A stretch of DNA of 64,000 nt from Magnetospirillum aberrantis SpK (GCF_011022235.1 NZ_JAAIYP010000042.1:124001-188000); one strand, 5' to 3'. Shown: positions 15,735 through 26,135, counted from the stretch's first letter. A program made the numbers and translations. The notes: generated by a model from the sequence alone, not told the origin.

Positions 15735-16790
15735 ATGCTTCGCGGACGAAGCCCCGTCATCACCGAGCTGAACGAGCGCTCGCGCGAGATATTCCGACAT
15801 ATCGTCGAGGAATACGTGCACACGGGCGAACCCATCGGCTCGCGCACGCTGTCGCGACGGCTGCCGCTGCATCTGTCGCCGGCCACCATCCGCAACGTCA
15901 TGGCCGATCTCGAGGATCTGGGGTTGCTTTACGCGCCGCACACCTCGGCCGGGCGGTTGCCGACGGCACAAGGCATGCGCATGTTCGTCAACGGTCTTTT
16001 GGAAGTGGGCGGCCTGCCCGAGGGCGAGCGGTCAGCCATCGACGCCCAATGCCGGGCGGCGGGCAAAAGCATGGAACAGGCCCTGGCCGAGGCCATCACC
16101 ACCCTTTCCGGCCTGTCGCGCTGTGCCGGCATGGTGCTGGCGCCGCGCATGCAGCGCCGGCTCAAGCATATCGAATTCGTCTGGCTGGGCCGCGGCCGTG
16201 CCCTGGTGGTGCTGGTGACCGAGGACGGCATGGTGGAAAACCGCCTGCTCGAACTGCCCGAAAGCGTCGAGCCGTCCATGCTGGTCGAGGCCACCAACTT
16301 CCTTAATCACCGTCTGAGCGGCCGCACCCTGGACGAGGTGCGCGAGGACGTCACCGGCGAGTTGGAACAACAGCGCAATCTGCTCGACGCCCTGACCACG
16401 CGGGTGGTCGAGGCCGGGCTGGCCACCTGGTCGGGCGACGCCGGCCACAGTCCGCTGATCGTGCGCGGCCAGAGCCACCTGCTCGAGGACGTGACGGCGG
16501 TCGAGGATCTGGAACGCATCCGCACCCTGTTCGACGCGCTGGAAACCTCGGAACAGTTCCTGCGCCTGCTCGAGGCGACCAACACCGCCGAGGGCGTGCA
16601 AATCTTCATCGGCGCCGAAAACGAATTGTTCGGCGTCACCGGCTGTTCGATGATCGTCGCCCCCTATCGCGACTCGCGTGAGCAGATCATCGGCGCCATC
16701 GGTGTGATCGGCCCGCAGCGGCTGAATTTCGCCCGCATCATCCCCATGGTGGATTACACCGCCAAGGTGGTCGGGCGGCTGATCGGTTAA
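15735..16790 (+). CDS. hrcA: Heat-inducible transcription repressor HrcA
   Basis: HrcA binds CIRCE operators and represses groESL-type operons; it is reactivated by GroEL. The protein has an N-terminal winged helix ([55 protein letters not shown]). A GAF-like central part and the C-terminal stretch [26 protein letters not shown] follow. From ATG 15735 it has 351 residues; a TTG at 15720 would add five residues and lacks support. grpE follows after 25 bp, the standard pairing in alphaproteobacteria. Confidence 0.95.
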   Translation: MLRGRSPVITELNERSREIFRHIVEEYVHTGEPIGSRTLSRRLPLHLSPATIRNVMADLEDLGLLYAPHTSAGRLPTAQGMRMFVNGLLEVGGLPEGERSAIDAQCRAAGKSMEQALAEAITTLSGLSRCAGMVLAPRMQRRLKHIEFVWLGRGRALVVLVTEDGMVENRLLELPESVEPSMLVEATNFLNHRLSGRTLDEVREDVTGELEQQRNLLDALTTRVVEAGLATWSGDAGHSPLIVRGQSHLLEDVTAVEDLERIRTLFDALETSEQFLRLLEATNTAEGVQIFIGAENELFGVTGCSMIVAPYRDSREQIIGAIGVIGPQRLNFARIIPMVDYTAKVVGRLIG

Positions 16791-16815
16791 CCCAAAGACG
16801 GAAGAAAGAGAGTCC

Positions 16816-17403
16816 ATGAGCCAGGAACCCCAGAACGAGCAGACGCCCGAGAGCCCGGCCCCCGACGCCGAGGATGTGGCGGTCGCTTCGTCGGACGCTC
16901 GCATCGCCGAGCTGGAGGCCGAGGTCGCCAAGCTGAAGAACGAGATTCTGTACGCCAAGGCGGAAACCGACAACGTGCGCCGCCGCCTGGAACAGCAGGC
17001 CGAGGACCGCGCCAAATACTCGATCTCGGCCATTGCCAAGGACGTGCTGTCGGTGGCCGACAACCTGCGCCGGGCGTTGGATTCGGTGCCGCCGGCCGCG
17101 CGCGAGGGCAACGACATGGCTAACACCCTGACGGTCGGCGTCGAGATGACCGAGCGTGAGCTGCTTGCCACCTTCGAACGCTACGGTATCCGGGCGGTGC
17201 CGGCCCACGGCACCCGCTTCGACCCCAACCTGCATCAGGCGATGATGGAGGTCGAGGACACCACCCAGCCGGAAGGCACGGTGGTCATGGTCATGCAACA
17301 GGGTTACCAGATTCACGACCGTCTGTTGCGCCCGGCCCTGGTCGGCGTGTCCAAGGGCGGTCCCAAGACCCCGCCCGGCGAACAGGTCGACACCAAGGCG
17401 TGA
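16816..17403 (+). CDS. grpE: Nucleotide exchange factor GrpE
   Basis: GrpE releases ADP from DnaK and acts as a dimeric thermosensor. The 195-residue protein has an acidic disordered N-terminus, a long coiled coil (about 30-90, ARIAELEAEVAKLKNEILYAKAETDNVRRR), and a C-terminal beta domain with RYGIRAVPAHGTRFDPNLHQAMMEV and GTVVMVMQQGYQIHDRLLRPALV. AGAGAG precedes the ATG. It is cotranscribed with hrcA; its partners dnaK and dnaJ lie 4 kb downstream under a separate promoter. A large palindrome ends the unit. Confidence 0.96.
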   Translation: MSQEPQNEQTPESPAPDAEDVAVASSDARIAELEAEVAKLKNEILYAKAETDNVRRRLEQQAEDRAKYSISAIAKDVLSVADNLRRALDSVPPAAREGNDMANTLTVGVEMTERELLATFERYGIRAVPAHGTRFDPNLHQAMMEVEDTTQPEGTVVMVMQQGYQIHDRLLRPALVGVSKGGPKTPPGEQVDTKA

Positions 17404-17407
17404 AGAC

Positions 17408-17446
17408 CATGTCCCCGGTGACCGTGATCCGGTCACCGGGGACATG
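17408..17446. terminator. Perfect 16-bp palindrome between convergent grpE and nth
   Basis: CATGTCCCCGGTGACC (17408-17423) and GGTCACCGGGGACATG (17431-17446) are perfect inverted arms around a 7-nt spacer. It fills the 46-bp gap between the two stop codons. There is no T-run, so it would act as a bidirectional stem barrier or 3'-end stabiliser. Confidence 0.75.
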
Positions 17447-17449
17447 GCA

Positions 17450-18082
17450 TCACGGCGTCTTGTCGGGGAAGGCGCACAGATCGCTGACCACGCATTCCCC
17501 GCATTTCGGCTTGCGTGCCGTGCAGGTGTAGCGGCCATGCAGGATCAGGTAATGGTGGGCGTCGCGGCCCCAGCGCGCCGGCGTCGCCGCCAAGAGCCCC
17601 TGTTCCACCTCGAGCGGGGTCTTGCCCGGCGCCAGACCGGTGCGGTTGCCGACCCGGAAGCAATGGGTATCGACGGCGATGGTCGGCTCGCCGAAGGCGA
17701 CGTTCAGCACCACGTTGGCGGTCTTGCGCCCGACGCCGGGCAACGCCTCGAGCGCGGCACGGTCGCGCGGCACCTCGCCCCCATGGTCGCGCACCAGGAT
17801 TTCCGACAAGGCGACGACGTTCTTGGCCTTGGTCTTGTAAAGGCCGATGGTGCGGATCGCCTCGCGCAGGCTCTCCTCGCCCAGTTCCAGCATCTGGGCG
17901 GGCGTGGTGACACGGGCGAACAATGGCCCGGTCGCCTTGTTGACGCCGACGTCGGTGGCCTGGGCCGACAGCACCACCGCCACCAGCAAGGTATAGGGGT
18001 TGACGTATTCCAACTCGCTTTTCGGGTTGGGCATGCGGGCGGCAAGACGGGCGTAGAATGCGTCGACCTGGGCGGGAGTCAT
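17450..18082 (-). CDS. nth: Endonuclease III (DNA glycosylase/AP lyase)
   Basis: Nth removes oxidised pyrimidines and nicks the abasic site. The helix-hairpin-helix LPGVGRKTANVVL carries the catalytic Lys. The catalytic Asp is in AVDTHCFRV. The C-terminal 4Fe-4S cluster motif C-x6-C-x2-C-x5-C is seen as CTARKPKCGECVVSDLC. From ATG 18082 (MTPAQVDAFYARL) the length is 210 residues, matching the family; upstream in-frame ATGs at 18115 and 18142 would only add an unconserved tail. The gene converges on grpE. Confidence 0.95.
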   Translation of the reverse strand: MTPAQVDAFYARLAARMPNPKSELEYVNPYTLLVAVVLSAQATDVGVNKATGPLFARVTTPAQMLELGEESLREAIRTIGLYKTKAKNVVALSEILVRDHGGEVPRDRAALEALPGVGRKTANVVLNVAFGEPTIAVDTHCFRVGNRTGLAPGKTPLEVEQGLLAATPARWGRDAHHYLILHGRYTCTARKPKCGECVVSDLCAFPDKTP

Positions 18083-18205
18083 GGCGGGCCTTGGGGTTGC
18101 GGGCAACCGGGGCATGATGCCCAGGGCGTCCCGCCCCGGCAAGCGGGCCGTTGCCGGGGTGGTCCCGGCCTGCGATACTGCCTGCGCGATCCCCGGAGGA
18201 GAACG

Positions 18206-19339
18206 ATGCGCGGGTTGGGTGCGGTTCTGGCAACCTTGGGTGTGTTGTTCCTGTCGCCCGTCTGGGCTGGGGAATGCGCTCCCGATCGCGTCGTCGCGGC
18301 CTATGCCGAGGCCCAGACGGCCCAGGCCCAGGGCCGCACCGAACAGGCCGAGGCGACATGGAGAGCCCTGGCGGCGGAAGGCTTCGCCCCCGCCCAGCGG
18401 CGTCTGGGGGAAATGTTACGCCAACGTTCCGATTCCAAGGCAGAGGCCTATTGGTGGTTCCTGCTGGCGCTGCAACGCGGCGACCGGCTGGCCCGCGATC
18501 CCATGTCGGCGCTGGGTTCCGAGATCAGCATGGGTGCTCGCGTCAGCGATCGACGCCGGGTCGAGGAATGGGTGCCGACGTCGTCTGCCTGTACCCGCGC
18601 CTTCCTCGACCGTTTGGGCAGGGGCCAGCCCAGCGTCCGCGCCTTCACCGCGTCGTTCTCGGTCGAGGGCAACATGGGGCGGCCCCACGACCAGGTGACG
18701 GTCGAGGCCGGGCATTATCTGGCCTCCCTGGTCCGGGAACAGCCCGATCTGGTGCCCTATCTCACCGCGTTGCCGGCGATCCGGGTCGAGAACCTGCCGA
18801 CGGTGGCTGCGGTCGACCATGGGCTTGACGACCAATGCCCGGCGCTGGTGCTGGATGGCGGCGTCCTGGCCCCCGGCGGCGACCGCAACCGTCCGGCGGT
18901 GACGGCGGCCATCCGCGACGCGGTGCACCGTTGCGTCGATCCGCCGCCGGTGTTGAAGGTCGAATATCGCGGCCGCCAATTGTTCCTGCGCTCCTATGAC
19001 CAGAACGACACCAACCTGGATCTGCTGCGACAGGCGTTGGATCTGGCGGAAAAGCTGCCGCCCGACTTGCGGGCCTTGGCCATGGTGCCGCAACGGGTGG
19101 TGGTCGAACCGTTGCGGCCCGGCGAGGTGCGCTACGCCGTCGCCCTGTTGATGGTCAGCGGCGAGGTCCGCTTTTCACGCGTGCGCGGCGGCACCGAACT
19201 GGCCGACGTGGTGGCCGGGCTGGTCGGCGCCGGGGCGGTGCTGGACGGCCGCAGGAAAGGTCAGGACATCATCCGGGTCGAGGCGGAACAAGTGGCCAAA
19301 CGTGCCCGCGAATACCTGCTCAAGATGGCGTCACCATGA
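18206..19339 (+). CDS. Exported protein with Sel1-like N-terminal repeats, unknown function
   Basis: Start ATG 18206 follows GGAGGAGAAC, a strong ribosome binding site, and gives 377 residues. Residues 1-21 are a Sec signal peptide (cleavage after VWA). Residues about 30-100 contain helical pairs of Sel1/TPR type (AEATWRALAAEGFAPAQRRLGEML, KAEAYWWFLLALQRGDRLA). The remaining 270 residues match nothing I recognise, though they look like a structured alpha/beta region. The product is probably periplasmic. The last 20 bp overlap the convergent DUF1848 gene. The longer frame upstream to 17444 is antisense to nth and rejected. Confidence 0.72.
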   Translation: MRGLGAVLATLGVLFLSPVWAGECAPDRVVAAYAEAQTAQAQGRTEQAEATWRALAAEGFAPAQRRLGEMLRQRSDSKAEAYWWFLLALQRGDRLARDPMSALGSEISMGARVSDRRRVEEWVPTSSACTRAFLDRLGRGQPSVRAFTASFSVEGNMGRPHDQVTVEAGHYLASLVREQPDLVPYLTALPAIRVENLPTVAAVDHGLDDQCPALVLDGGVLAPGGDRNRPAVTAAIRDAVHRCVDPPPVLKVEYRGRQLFLRSYDQNDTNLDLLRQALDLAEKLPPDLRALAMVPQRVVVEPLRPGEVRYAVALLMVSGEVRFSRVRGGTELADVVAGLVGAGAVLDGRRKGQDIIRVEAEQVAKRAREYLLKMASP

Positions 19340-20213
19340 ATTCGCCTTGGGAATCGTGGGCGGCGAAGCGCCGCTTGGCAAGTTGGGGCGACCCCACCGC
19401 GTAGCAATAGCCGCAACCGTGCGGGCAGGTGTCGTAAGCCCCGATGTCGCGGCTTTCATGACACAGGCAACCAGGACGGTTGCCCTTGACCCTGGCGGCG
19501 ACGGACCGCGTCAACCCCCAGCCGGCGGCGACATCGCTCAGACGTCCGGCATCGACACAGGCGGCGGCGCGGGCGCCATCGGGAACCAGATGCGGCTGGG
19601 TGCACAGCGACAGCACCATGCCGTGGGCCGCCGCGATGGCCGCCAGTTCGGCGGCCAGAATGCGCTTGGCGTCGTCGTCCGGGTCGAACCAGCGAAAGCC
19701 GTGGGCGCGGGCGCCGGAATCCAGGTTGCGTGCCGTCTTTTTGTAGATCTGGGCGAACGAGATCACCACCTCGTCCACCGTTCCACTCAGCCGCTTCGCC
19801 AGCCGGGTGAAGGTGGCGCGGTGAAAATCGGGCGGCGTCAGGTCGCTGGCGACGATCGGATCGTAACGCCACACCACGGCACGCGACCCGAAACGGTCGG
19901 CCAGGGCGCGGATGTCGTCCACCGCCCGTTCGGGATCGACCACGCTGCGTTCCAGGGCGCGGGGGGCGCCGGTGACGGTGTATTGGATAAGGAACGGAAT
20001 GCCCGCGTCCCGCACCATGTCCAGCGCGTCCCGAAACGGTTGGGCGTTGCGGGTCCAGAACACGAATCCATCGACGCCGTCGCGCAACGCCACCACCGAG
20101 GGCGGCCCGCCGTAGGGGTTGGCCACGCGGGCGAAGCCGGCCCGGAACCGGTTCACGAACCAATCGCCATAAAACGCCGGAATGTCGGTGCGGTAACTGG
20201 CCGAGACGATCAT
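19320..20213 (-). CDS. DUF1848 family protein
   Basis: The 297-residue protein opens with IVSASYRTDIPAFYGDWF and contains VFWTRNAQPF, IQYTVTG and VVWRYDPI, the typical pattern of DUF1848. The family looks like a radical-SAM-type barrel without the usual N-terminal cluster motif. It has a cysteine-rich C-terminus instead, here CLCHESRDIGAYDTCPHGCGYC, which probably binds an iron-sulfur cluster or zinc. Its substrate is unknown. It follows the dciA fusion gene on the minus strand after 12 bp, suggesting cotranscription, and its 3' end overlaps the convergent gene. Confidence 0.85.
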   Translation of the reverse strand: MIVSASYRTDIPAFYGDWFVNRFRAGFARVANPYGGPPSVVALRDGVDGFVFWTRNAQPFRDALDMVRDAGIPFLIQYTVTGAPRALERSVVDPERAVDDIRALADRFGSRAVVWRYDPIVASDLTPPDFHRATFTRLAKRLSGTVDEVVISFAQIYKKTARNLDSGARAHGFRWFDPDDDAKRILAAELAAIAAAHGMVLSLCTQPHLVPDGARAAACVDAGRLSDVAAGWGLTRSVAARVKGNRPGCLCHESRDIGAYDTCPHGCGYCYAVGSPQLAKRRFAAHDSQGEFMVTPS

Positions 20214-20225
20214 CCGCCCCGCTCC

Positions 20226-21350
20226 TCAGCCCTCTGCGGGCTCGTCGAGCCCGTCGTCGCCAAGATCGTCGTCGAAGCCGTCGTCATGGTCCGAGGCGCC
20301 GTCCACAGCCGGGTCGGGCTCGATCCAGCCCAGTTCCAGCGCGCAGGCACGGACGGCGCGGACACTGGGATAACGGGGGGGGAAGCGCTCAAGGTGCCGG
20401 TGCACCCCCTGGGCGTCGGAAAATATCCAGGCGTCCAGGCTCTGGTTGACGATCCAGTCGCGCACCACCCGGTCCAACAGCGGCGCCTGTCCGCGCAATG
20501 GCGGGAAATATTCGTAAGCTCCGGCGCGGCGGCTGATTTCCACCAGGGCCTTGTGGTGCTTGAGGATGGTCAGTGCCTCGGCCGGCAGGTTGCGCATCTG
20601 CTCGGGCGTCACGTCCTCTTCGCGGAAATACCAGAAATGCGGCCGCTGGCGCCCGGCATCGGCCAATTGCGCCGCCGCGTCCGACCAGCCGTAACAGATC
20701 GTCGCGCGATATTCGTTGCGTCCCAACCGCCGCAACAGGATCAGGTCGGCGGCGTCGGGCTGAAGCTCCAGCGGCACCACCGCGCCCAGACGGGGACGCC
20801 ACGACGAATCCGGCCGTGGCGGCGGCGGCGCGGGCGGCGGCGCGGGCGGGCGCGGCGTGGCGATGGCACGACCCAAGGCGGCCAGCGCCTCGCGCAGTCC
20901 GGGATCCGCGACCCGCTCGACCGTTTCGGCCACGCGGGCGACATCCTCGGCCGTCGGCGGACGCGGTGGCGGCGGTGTGAAGCGTTGGGGCAGCGGCCCG
21001 ATCTTGATGCGCAACTCGGCGACCGCGTTATAGCCGAAGAAGGTGTTGACGTTCTTGATGATCAAGGGTGCCAGATGCTGCACCTCGGGCGCCCAGGCCG
21101 ACGCCGCCACCTTGAGGTGGAGAATGCCGTTGCTGCGTTCCCAGCCGCCGCCCGGCGCACGCGGAAAGACGATGCGGGCCGGCATGGTGTTGCGGGCCAG
21201 GGCGGCACCGACGATGACCGGCCATTGGGTCAAAATCTGGGCGCTGACGAATCCCCGCCGCCCGCCCAGACGGCGGATCAGCCGGTCGGTCTGGGTGGTC
21301 ACCGGACGAAGCGAGGACGGTTGGCGGTCGGATGCGGGACGTCGTGCCAT
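20226..21350 (-). CDS. DciA-like (DUF721) helicase loader fused to an unknown C-terminal region
   Basis: From ATG 21350 the product has 374 residues. Residues about 15-150 match DUF721/DciA, which loads the replicative helicase DnaB in bacteria lacking DnaC: a leading helix with LIRRLGGRRGF, ILTQWPVIVGAALARNT, a Trp-rich KVAASAWAPEVQHLAPLIIKNVN, and ELRIKIGPL. DciA proteins usually end near residue 160-190, here at VADPGLREALAALGRAI. A proline-rich linker then leads to about 175 further residues with several aromatic blocks (CYGWSDAAAQL, HFWYFREEDV, AWIFSDAQGV) and a very acidic tail. No internal start or stop separates the halves. Confidence 0.8.
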   Translation of the reverse strand: MARRPASDRQPSSLRPVTTQTDRLIRRLGGRRGFVSAQILTQWPVIVGAALARNTMPARIVFPRAPGGGWERSNGILHLKVAASAWAPEVQHLAPLIIKNVNTFFGYNAVAELRIKIGPLPQRFTPPPPRPPTAEDVARVAETVERVADPGLREALAALGRAIATPRPPAPPPAPPPPRPDSSWRPRLGAVVPLELQPDAADLILLRRLGRNEYRATICYGWSDAAAQLADAGRQRPHFWYFREEDVTPEQMRNLPAEALTILKHHKALVEISRRAGAYEYFPPLRGQAPLLDRVVRDWIVNQSLDAWIFSDAQGVHRHLERFPPRYPSVRAVRACALELGWIEPDPAVDGASDHDDGFDDDLGDDGLDEPAEG

Positions 21351-21427
21351 GGCGCTGATCGGATAGGGGGGCGGTCCTACCCTAGCGGTTATCGCCGCCC
21401 GCCGCAAATATCGGGCGCGTGCCGCAG

Positions 21428-21454
21428 TTGCAGCCACCCAACCCCACCCTATAT
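21428..21454 (+). promoter_or_regulatory. Sigma32-type heat-shock promoter for dnaK
   Basis: TTGCAG (21428-21433), a 13-bp spacer and CCCTATAT (21447-21454) fit the RpoH consensus shape (CTTGAA-like, 13-15 bp, CCCATNT-like), about 115 bp upstream of dnaK. No CIRCE element is seen. Confidence 0.7.
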
Positions 21455-21568
21455 AACGCCGGTGAGACGCGGACAAAGCGTCGCCCGTTTTTCCCGAAGG
21501 GGGTTTTGGCGGTTGCCGCCCTGCCCTGACAGGACCGCCGGAACCGGCCGCATTGACAAGAGGAAGAC

Positions 21569-23479
<1,911 letters not shown>

Positions 23480-23508
23480 ACCCGACTTGGCGCGTTGAAA
23501 TGGGCAGG

Positions 23509-23539
23509 CCGCCCCGGCAAGCTTCCGCTTCCGGGGCGG
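23509..23539. other. Strong hairpin between dnaK and dnaJ
   Basis: CCGCCCCGG (23509-23517) pairs perfectly with CCGGGGCGG (23531-23539) around a 13-nt loop. There is no T-run. It may stabilise the dnaK 3' end or lower dnaJ expression relative to dnaK, which is needed in smaller amounts. Confidence 0.7.
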
Positions 23540-23576
23540 TCGGCCATCGACCACCACCCGACCAGCGAAAGACCGC

Positions 23577-24728
23577 ATGAGCAAGCGCGACTACTACGAG
23601 GTTCTGGGCTGCGACCGCAACGCCTCGGCCGACGAACTGAAGAAGGCCTACCGCAAGCTGGCCATGCAGTATCACCCGGACCGCAACCCGGATGATCCCG
23701 GCGCCGCCGACAAGTTCAAGGAATTGAACGAGGCCTATGACTGCCTGAAGGACGAACAGAAGCGTGCCGCCTATGATCGCTTCGGCCATGCCGCCTTCGA
23801 GGGCGGCGGACGCGGCGGCGGCGGCTTCGCCGATTTCGGTTTCGGTGGCGGCGGCGGCGGCTTCTCGGACCTGTTCGAGGAGATGTTCGGCGACATGATG
23901 GGCGGCGGCCGGCGTGGCCAAGGCTCGGGTCGCGGCGCTGACCTGCGCTTCAACATGGAAATCACCCTGGAGGAGGCGTTCGCCGGCAAGGCCGCGACCA
24001 TCACCGTCCCCTCCTCGGCCCAATGCGACGCCTGCCACGGCACCGGCGGTAAGGACGGCAGCCAGCCGGCCACCTGTCCCACCTGCCACGGCCATGGCAA
24101 GGTCCGCGCGCAACAGGGCTTCTTCACCATCGAACGCACCTGCCCCACCTGCCAGGGCATGGGCAAGGTGATCAAGGACCCGTGCAAGGTGTGCGGCGGC
24201 CAGGGCCGGGTGCGCAAGGACAAGACCCTTCAGGTCCAGGTGCCGGCCGGCGTCGAGGATGGAACCCGCATCCGTCTGTCCGGCGAGGGCGAGGCCGGCA
24301 TGCGCGGCGCGCCGCCCGGCGACCTTTACATCTTCCTGAGCCTGGTCCAGCACCGTCTGTTCCAACGCGACGGCGCCAACATCTATTGCCGGGTGCCGAT
24401 TCCCATGGTGACGGCGACGCTGGGCGGCACCATCGAGGTGCCGACCATCGAGGGCAAGCTGTCCAAGGTCACCATTCCCCCCGGCACCCAGACCGGCAAC
24501 CAGTTCCGCCTGAAAGGCAAGGGCATGAGTGTGCTGCGGTCCACCGCGCGTGGCGACATGTTCATCCAGGCGGTGGTCGAGACCCCGGTCAACCTGAGCA
24601 AACGCCAGGAAGAGCTGTTGCGCGAGTTCGAATCGGCCGGCGACAACGCCGACGGCAAGCACAACAGCCCGGAAAGCCGCAGCTTCTTCGACAAGGTCAA
24701 GGAACTGTGGAAGGATTTGACCGAGTAG
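23577..24728 (+). CDS. dnaJ: Chaperone DnaJ (Hsp40)
   Basis: DnaJ delivers clients to DnaK and stimulates its ATPase. This is a full type I protein of 383 residues: the J domain with the HPD motif (QYHPDRNP, about 33-35), a Gly/Phe-rich linker, four zinc-finger repeats ([32 protein letters not shown]), and the C-terminal substrate domains with GDLYIFLSL and [10 protein letters not shown]. It follows dnaK in the usual order. Immediately after its stop lies the ccdAB palindrome, which also provides an 18-bp stem at the 3' end of the dnaJ message. Confidence 0.98.
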   Translation: MSKRDYYEVLGCDRNASADELKKAYRKLAMQYHPDRNPDDPGAADKFKELNEAYDCLKDEQKRAAYDRFGHAAFEGGGRGGGGFADFGFGGGGGGFSDLFEEMFGDMMGGGRRGQGSGRGADLRFNMEITLEEAFAGKAATITVPSSAQCDACHGTGGKDGSQPATCPTCHGHGKVRAQQGFFTIERTCPTCQGMGKVIKDPCKVCGGQGRVRKDKTLQVQVPAGVEDGTRIRLSGEGEAGMRGAPPGDLYIFLSLVQHRLFQRDGANIYCRVPIPMVTATLGGTIEVPTIEGKLSKVTIPPGTQTGNQFRLKGKGMSVLRSTARGDMFIQAVVETPVNLSKRQEELLREFESAGDNADGKHNSPESRSFFDKVKELWKDLTE

Positions 24729-24735
24729 CACCCTC

Positions 24736-24784
24736 TTGCACCCTCACACATCATGCGCATATGATTTGCGCATGATGTGTGAGG
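24736..24784 (+). promoter_or_regulatory. ccdAB promoter inside a perfect 18-bp inverted repeat (operator)
   Basis: TTGCAC (24736-24741) and TATGAT (24760-24765) are 18 bp apart. The whole spacer is the left arm CCTCACACATCATGCGCA (24742-24759) of a perfect palindrome; the right arm is 24767-24784. The right arm ends in GAGG, the ribosome binding site of ccdA. A repressor bound here would block the promoter, as the CcdA-CcdB complex does elsewhere. In read-through RNA from dnaJ the arms would pair and hide the ribosome binding site. Confidence 0.85.
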
Positions 24785-24791
24785 TATGCGC

Positions 24792-25037
24792 ATGAACGCC
24801 GTCTTCGATCCCAAATCGCCCAAGAAGGCCTGCAACGTCAGCGTCAACGAGGACCTGTTGCGTCAGGCCAAGGCGTTGGGGATCAACATTTCCCAAACCC
24901 TGGAAGCCGGATTGGAAGCCCGCGTGCGCGAGGCCAAGGCCCGTGCGTGGGCCGAGGAGAACAAGGACGCCATCGAAAGCCAGAACCGCTGGGTCGAAAA
25001 GAACGGGTTGTGGAGCGACGGGATCAGGATGTTCTGA
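24792..25037 (+). CDS. ccdA: CcdA-type antitoxin
   Basis: This 81-residue protein has the CcdA layout: an N-terminal DNA-binding ribbon-helix-helix (KACNVSVNEDLLRQAKALGINISQTLEAGL) and a C-terminal toxin-binding tail rich in charged residues (AWAEENKDAIESQNRWVEKNGLW). It should neutralise CcdB and repress its own promoter. The second of two ATGs (24792) is chosen because GAGG at 24781-24784 lies 7 nt before it and only 1 nt before the first (24786). Its stop overlaps the ccdB start by one base (TGATG). Confidence 0.93.
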   Translation: MNAVFDPKSPKKACNVSVNEDLLRQAKALGINISQTLEAGLEARVREAKARAWAEENKDAIESQNRWVEKNGLWSDGIRMF

Positions 25038-25339
25038 TGCGCCAGTTCGACGTCTTTCGTTCGGCCCATCCCGGCGGACCCTTGCTGGTGGTGTTGCAGG
25101 CGGACGAACTCAGCCATTTCAACGTGGTGGCCAGCGCCCCGCTTTATCCCGTCGCCCAATGGGAAAAGCCGACGCGCCATCTTCAGCCCGTGGTGACGGT
25201 GGCGGGTGAGTCGATGATTCTCGCCACCAACCATCTTGCCGCCGTTCCCCGTACCATTTTGGGTGAATACGTGGCCTCCTTGGCCGAGTATCGCACCGAC
25301 ATCATCGCCGCCCTGGACTTTCTGTTCACCGGCGTCTGA
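25037..25339 (+). CDS. ccdB: CcdB-type toxin (DNA gyrase poison)
   Basis: The 100-residue protein matches CcdB along its length: QFDVFR at the start, LLVVLQADEL, LYPVAQW, LQPVVTVAGESMILATNHLAAVP, and YRTDIIAALDFLF near the end. CcdB traps gyrase in a cleaved complex. The F-plasmid toxin ends in WGI, with Trp99 important for killing; this protein ends in TGV. From memory, chromosomal CcdB of Vibrio fischeri ends in TGI and is active, so this need not mean loss of function. It is translationally coupled to ccdA. Confidence 0.92.
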   Translation: MRQFDVFRSAHPGGPLLVVLQADELSHFNVVASAPLYPVAQWEKPTRHLQPVVTVAGESMILATNHLAAVPRTILGEYVASLAEYRTDIIAALDFLFTGV

Positions 25340-25355
25340 ACCTGGAGAAGCAACA

Positions 25356-26135
25356 ATGAAGATCGGAATCGTCGGATGCGGCGGCCGCATGGGCCAAATG
25401 CTGGTCAAGGCGGTGGAAGCGGCGCAAGGCGCGGTTCTGGCCGGCGGCACCGAACGCCCCGGCAGCTCCCTGGTCGGCGGCACCACCGGCACCACCGGCG
25501 CGCCGGTCCATGACAACGCCGTCGCCCTGTTCGCCGCCGCCGACGCGGTGATCGACTTCACCGCTCCGGCCGCCACCGTTGCCCATGCCGCCCTGGCCGC
25601 CGAAACCGGCACCGTTCTGGTGGTCGGCACCACCGGCCTGTCCAAGGAAGACGAGGCCATGCTGGTCGAGGCCGCGAAGAAGGTGGCGGTGGTCTATGCC
25701 CCTAATTTCAGCGTCGGCGTCAACCTGTTGATGGCCCTGACCGAGCGTGCCGCCGCCATCCTGGGGGATGATTACGACATCGAAATCGTCGAGATGCACC
25801 ACCGCCGCAAGGTGGACGCGCCATCGGGCACCGCGTTGGGCCTGGGCCGCGCCGCCGCCAAGGGCCGCGCCGTCGAGCTTGAGCAGGTGTGGTGCAAATC
25901 CCGCGACGGCCATACCGGAGCGCGGCCCAAGGGTGAGATCGGCTTCGCCACCCTGCGCGGCGGCGATGTCATCGGCGACCATACGGTGATGTTCGCCGCC
26001 GAGGAAGAACGGGTCGAACTGACCCACAAGGCCTCGACCCGCGCGGTGTTCGCCAAGGGCGCGGTGCGCGCGGCGCTGTGGGCCCAGGGCCAAAAGCCCG
26101 GCCTTTATTCCATGCGCGACGTTCTCGGGCTGTAA
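25356..26135 (+). CDS. dapB: 4-hydroxy-tetrahydrodipicolinate reductase
   Basis: DapB catalyses the second committed step of lysine/meso-diaminopimelate synthesis using NAD(P)H. The 259-residue protein shows the Rossmann motif IGIVGCGGRMGQ, then DFTAPAATVAHA, VVGTTGLS, APNFSVGVN, the catalytic segment EMHHRRKVDAPSGTAL, and GLYSMRDVLGL at the end. The ATG at 25356 follows GGAGAAGC. It lies 16 bp after ccdB, so it may depend partly on the ccdAB transcript, an unusual position for an essential gene. Confidence 0.97.
   Translation: MKIGIVGCGGRMGQMLVKAVEAAQGAVLAGGTERPGSSLVGGTTGTTGAPVHDNAVALFAAADAVIDFTAPAATVAHAALAAETGTVLVVGTTGLSKEDEAMLVEAAKKVAVVYAPNFSVGVNLLMALTERAAAILGDDYDIEIVEMHHRRKVDAPSGTALGLGRAAAKGRAVELEQVWCKSRDGHTGARPKGEIGFATLRGGDVIGDHTVMFAAEEERVELTHKASTRAVFAKGAVRAALWAQGQKPGLYSMRDVLGL

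Noticed and set aside
21351-21568. CIRCE operator upstream of dnaK
   Set aside because: No TTAGCACTC / GAGTGCTAA dyad was found; a sigma32-type promoter explains heat induction.
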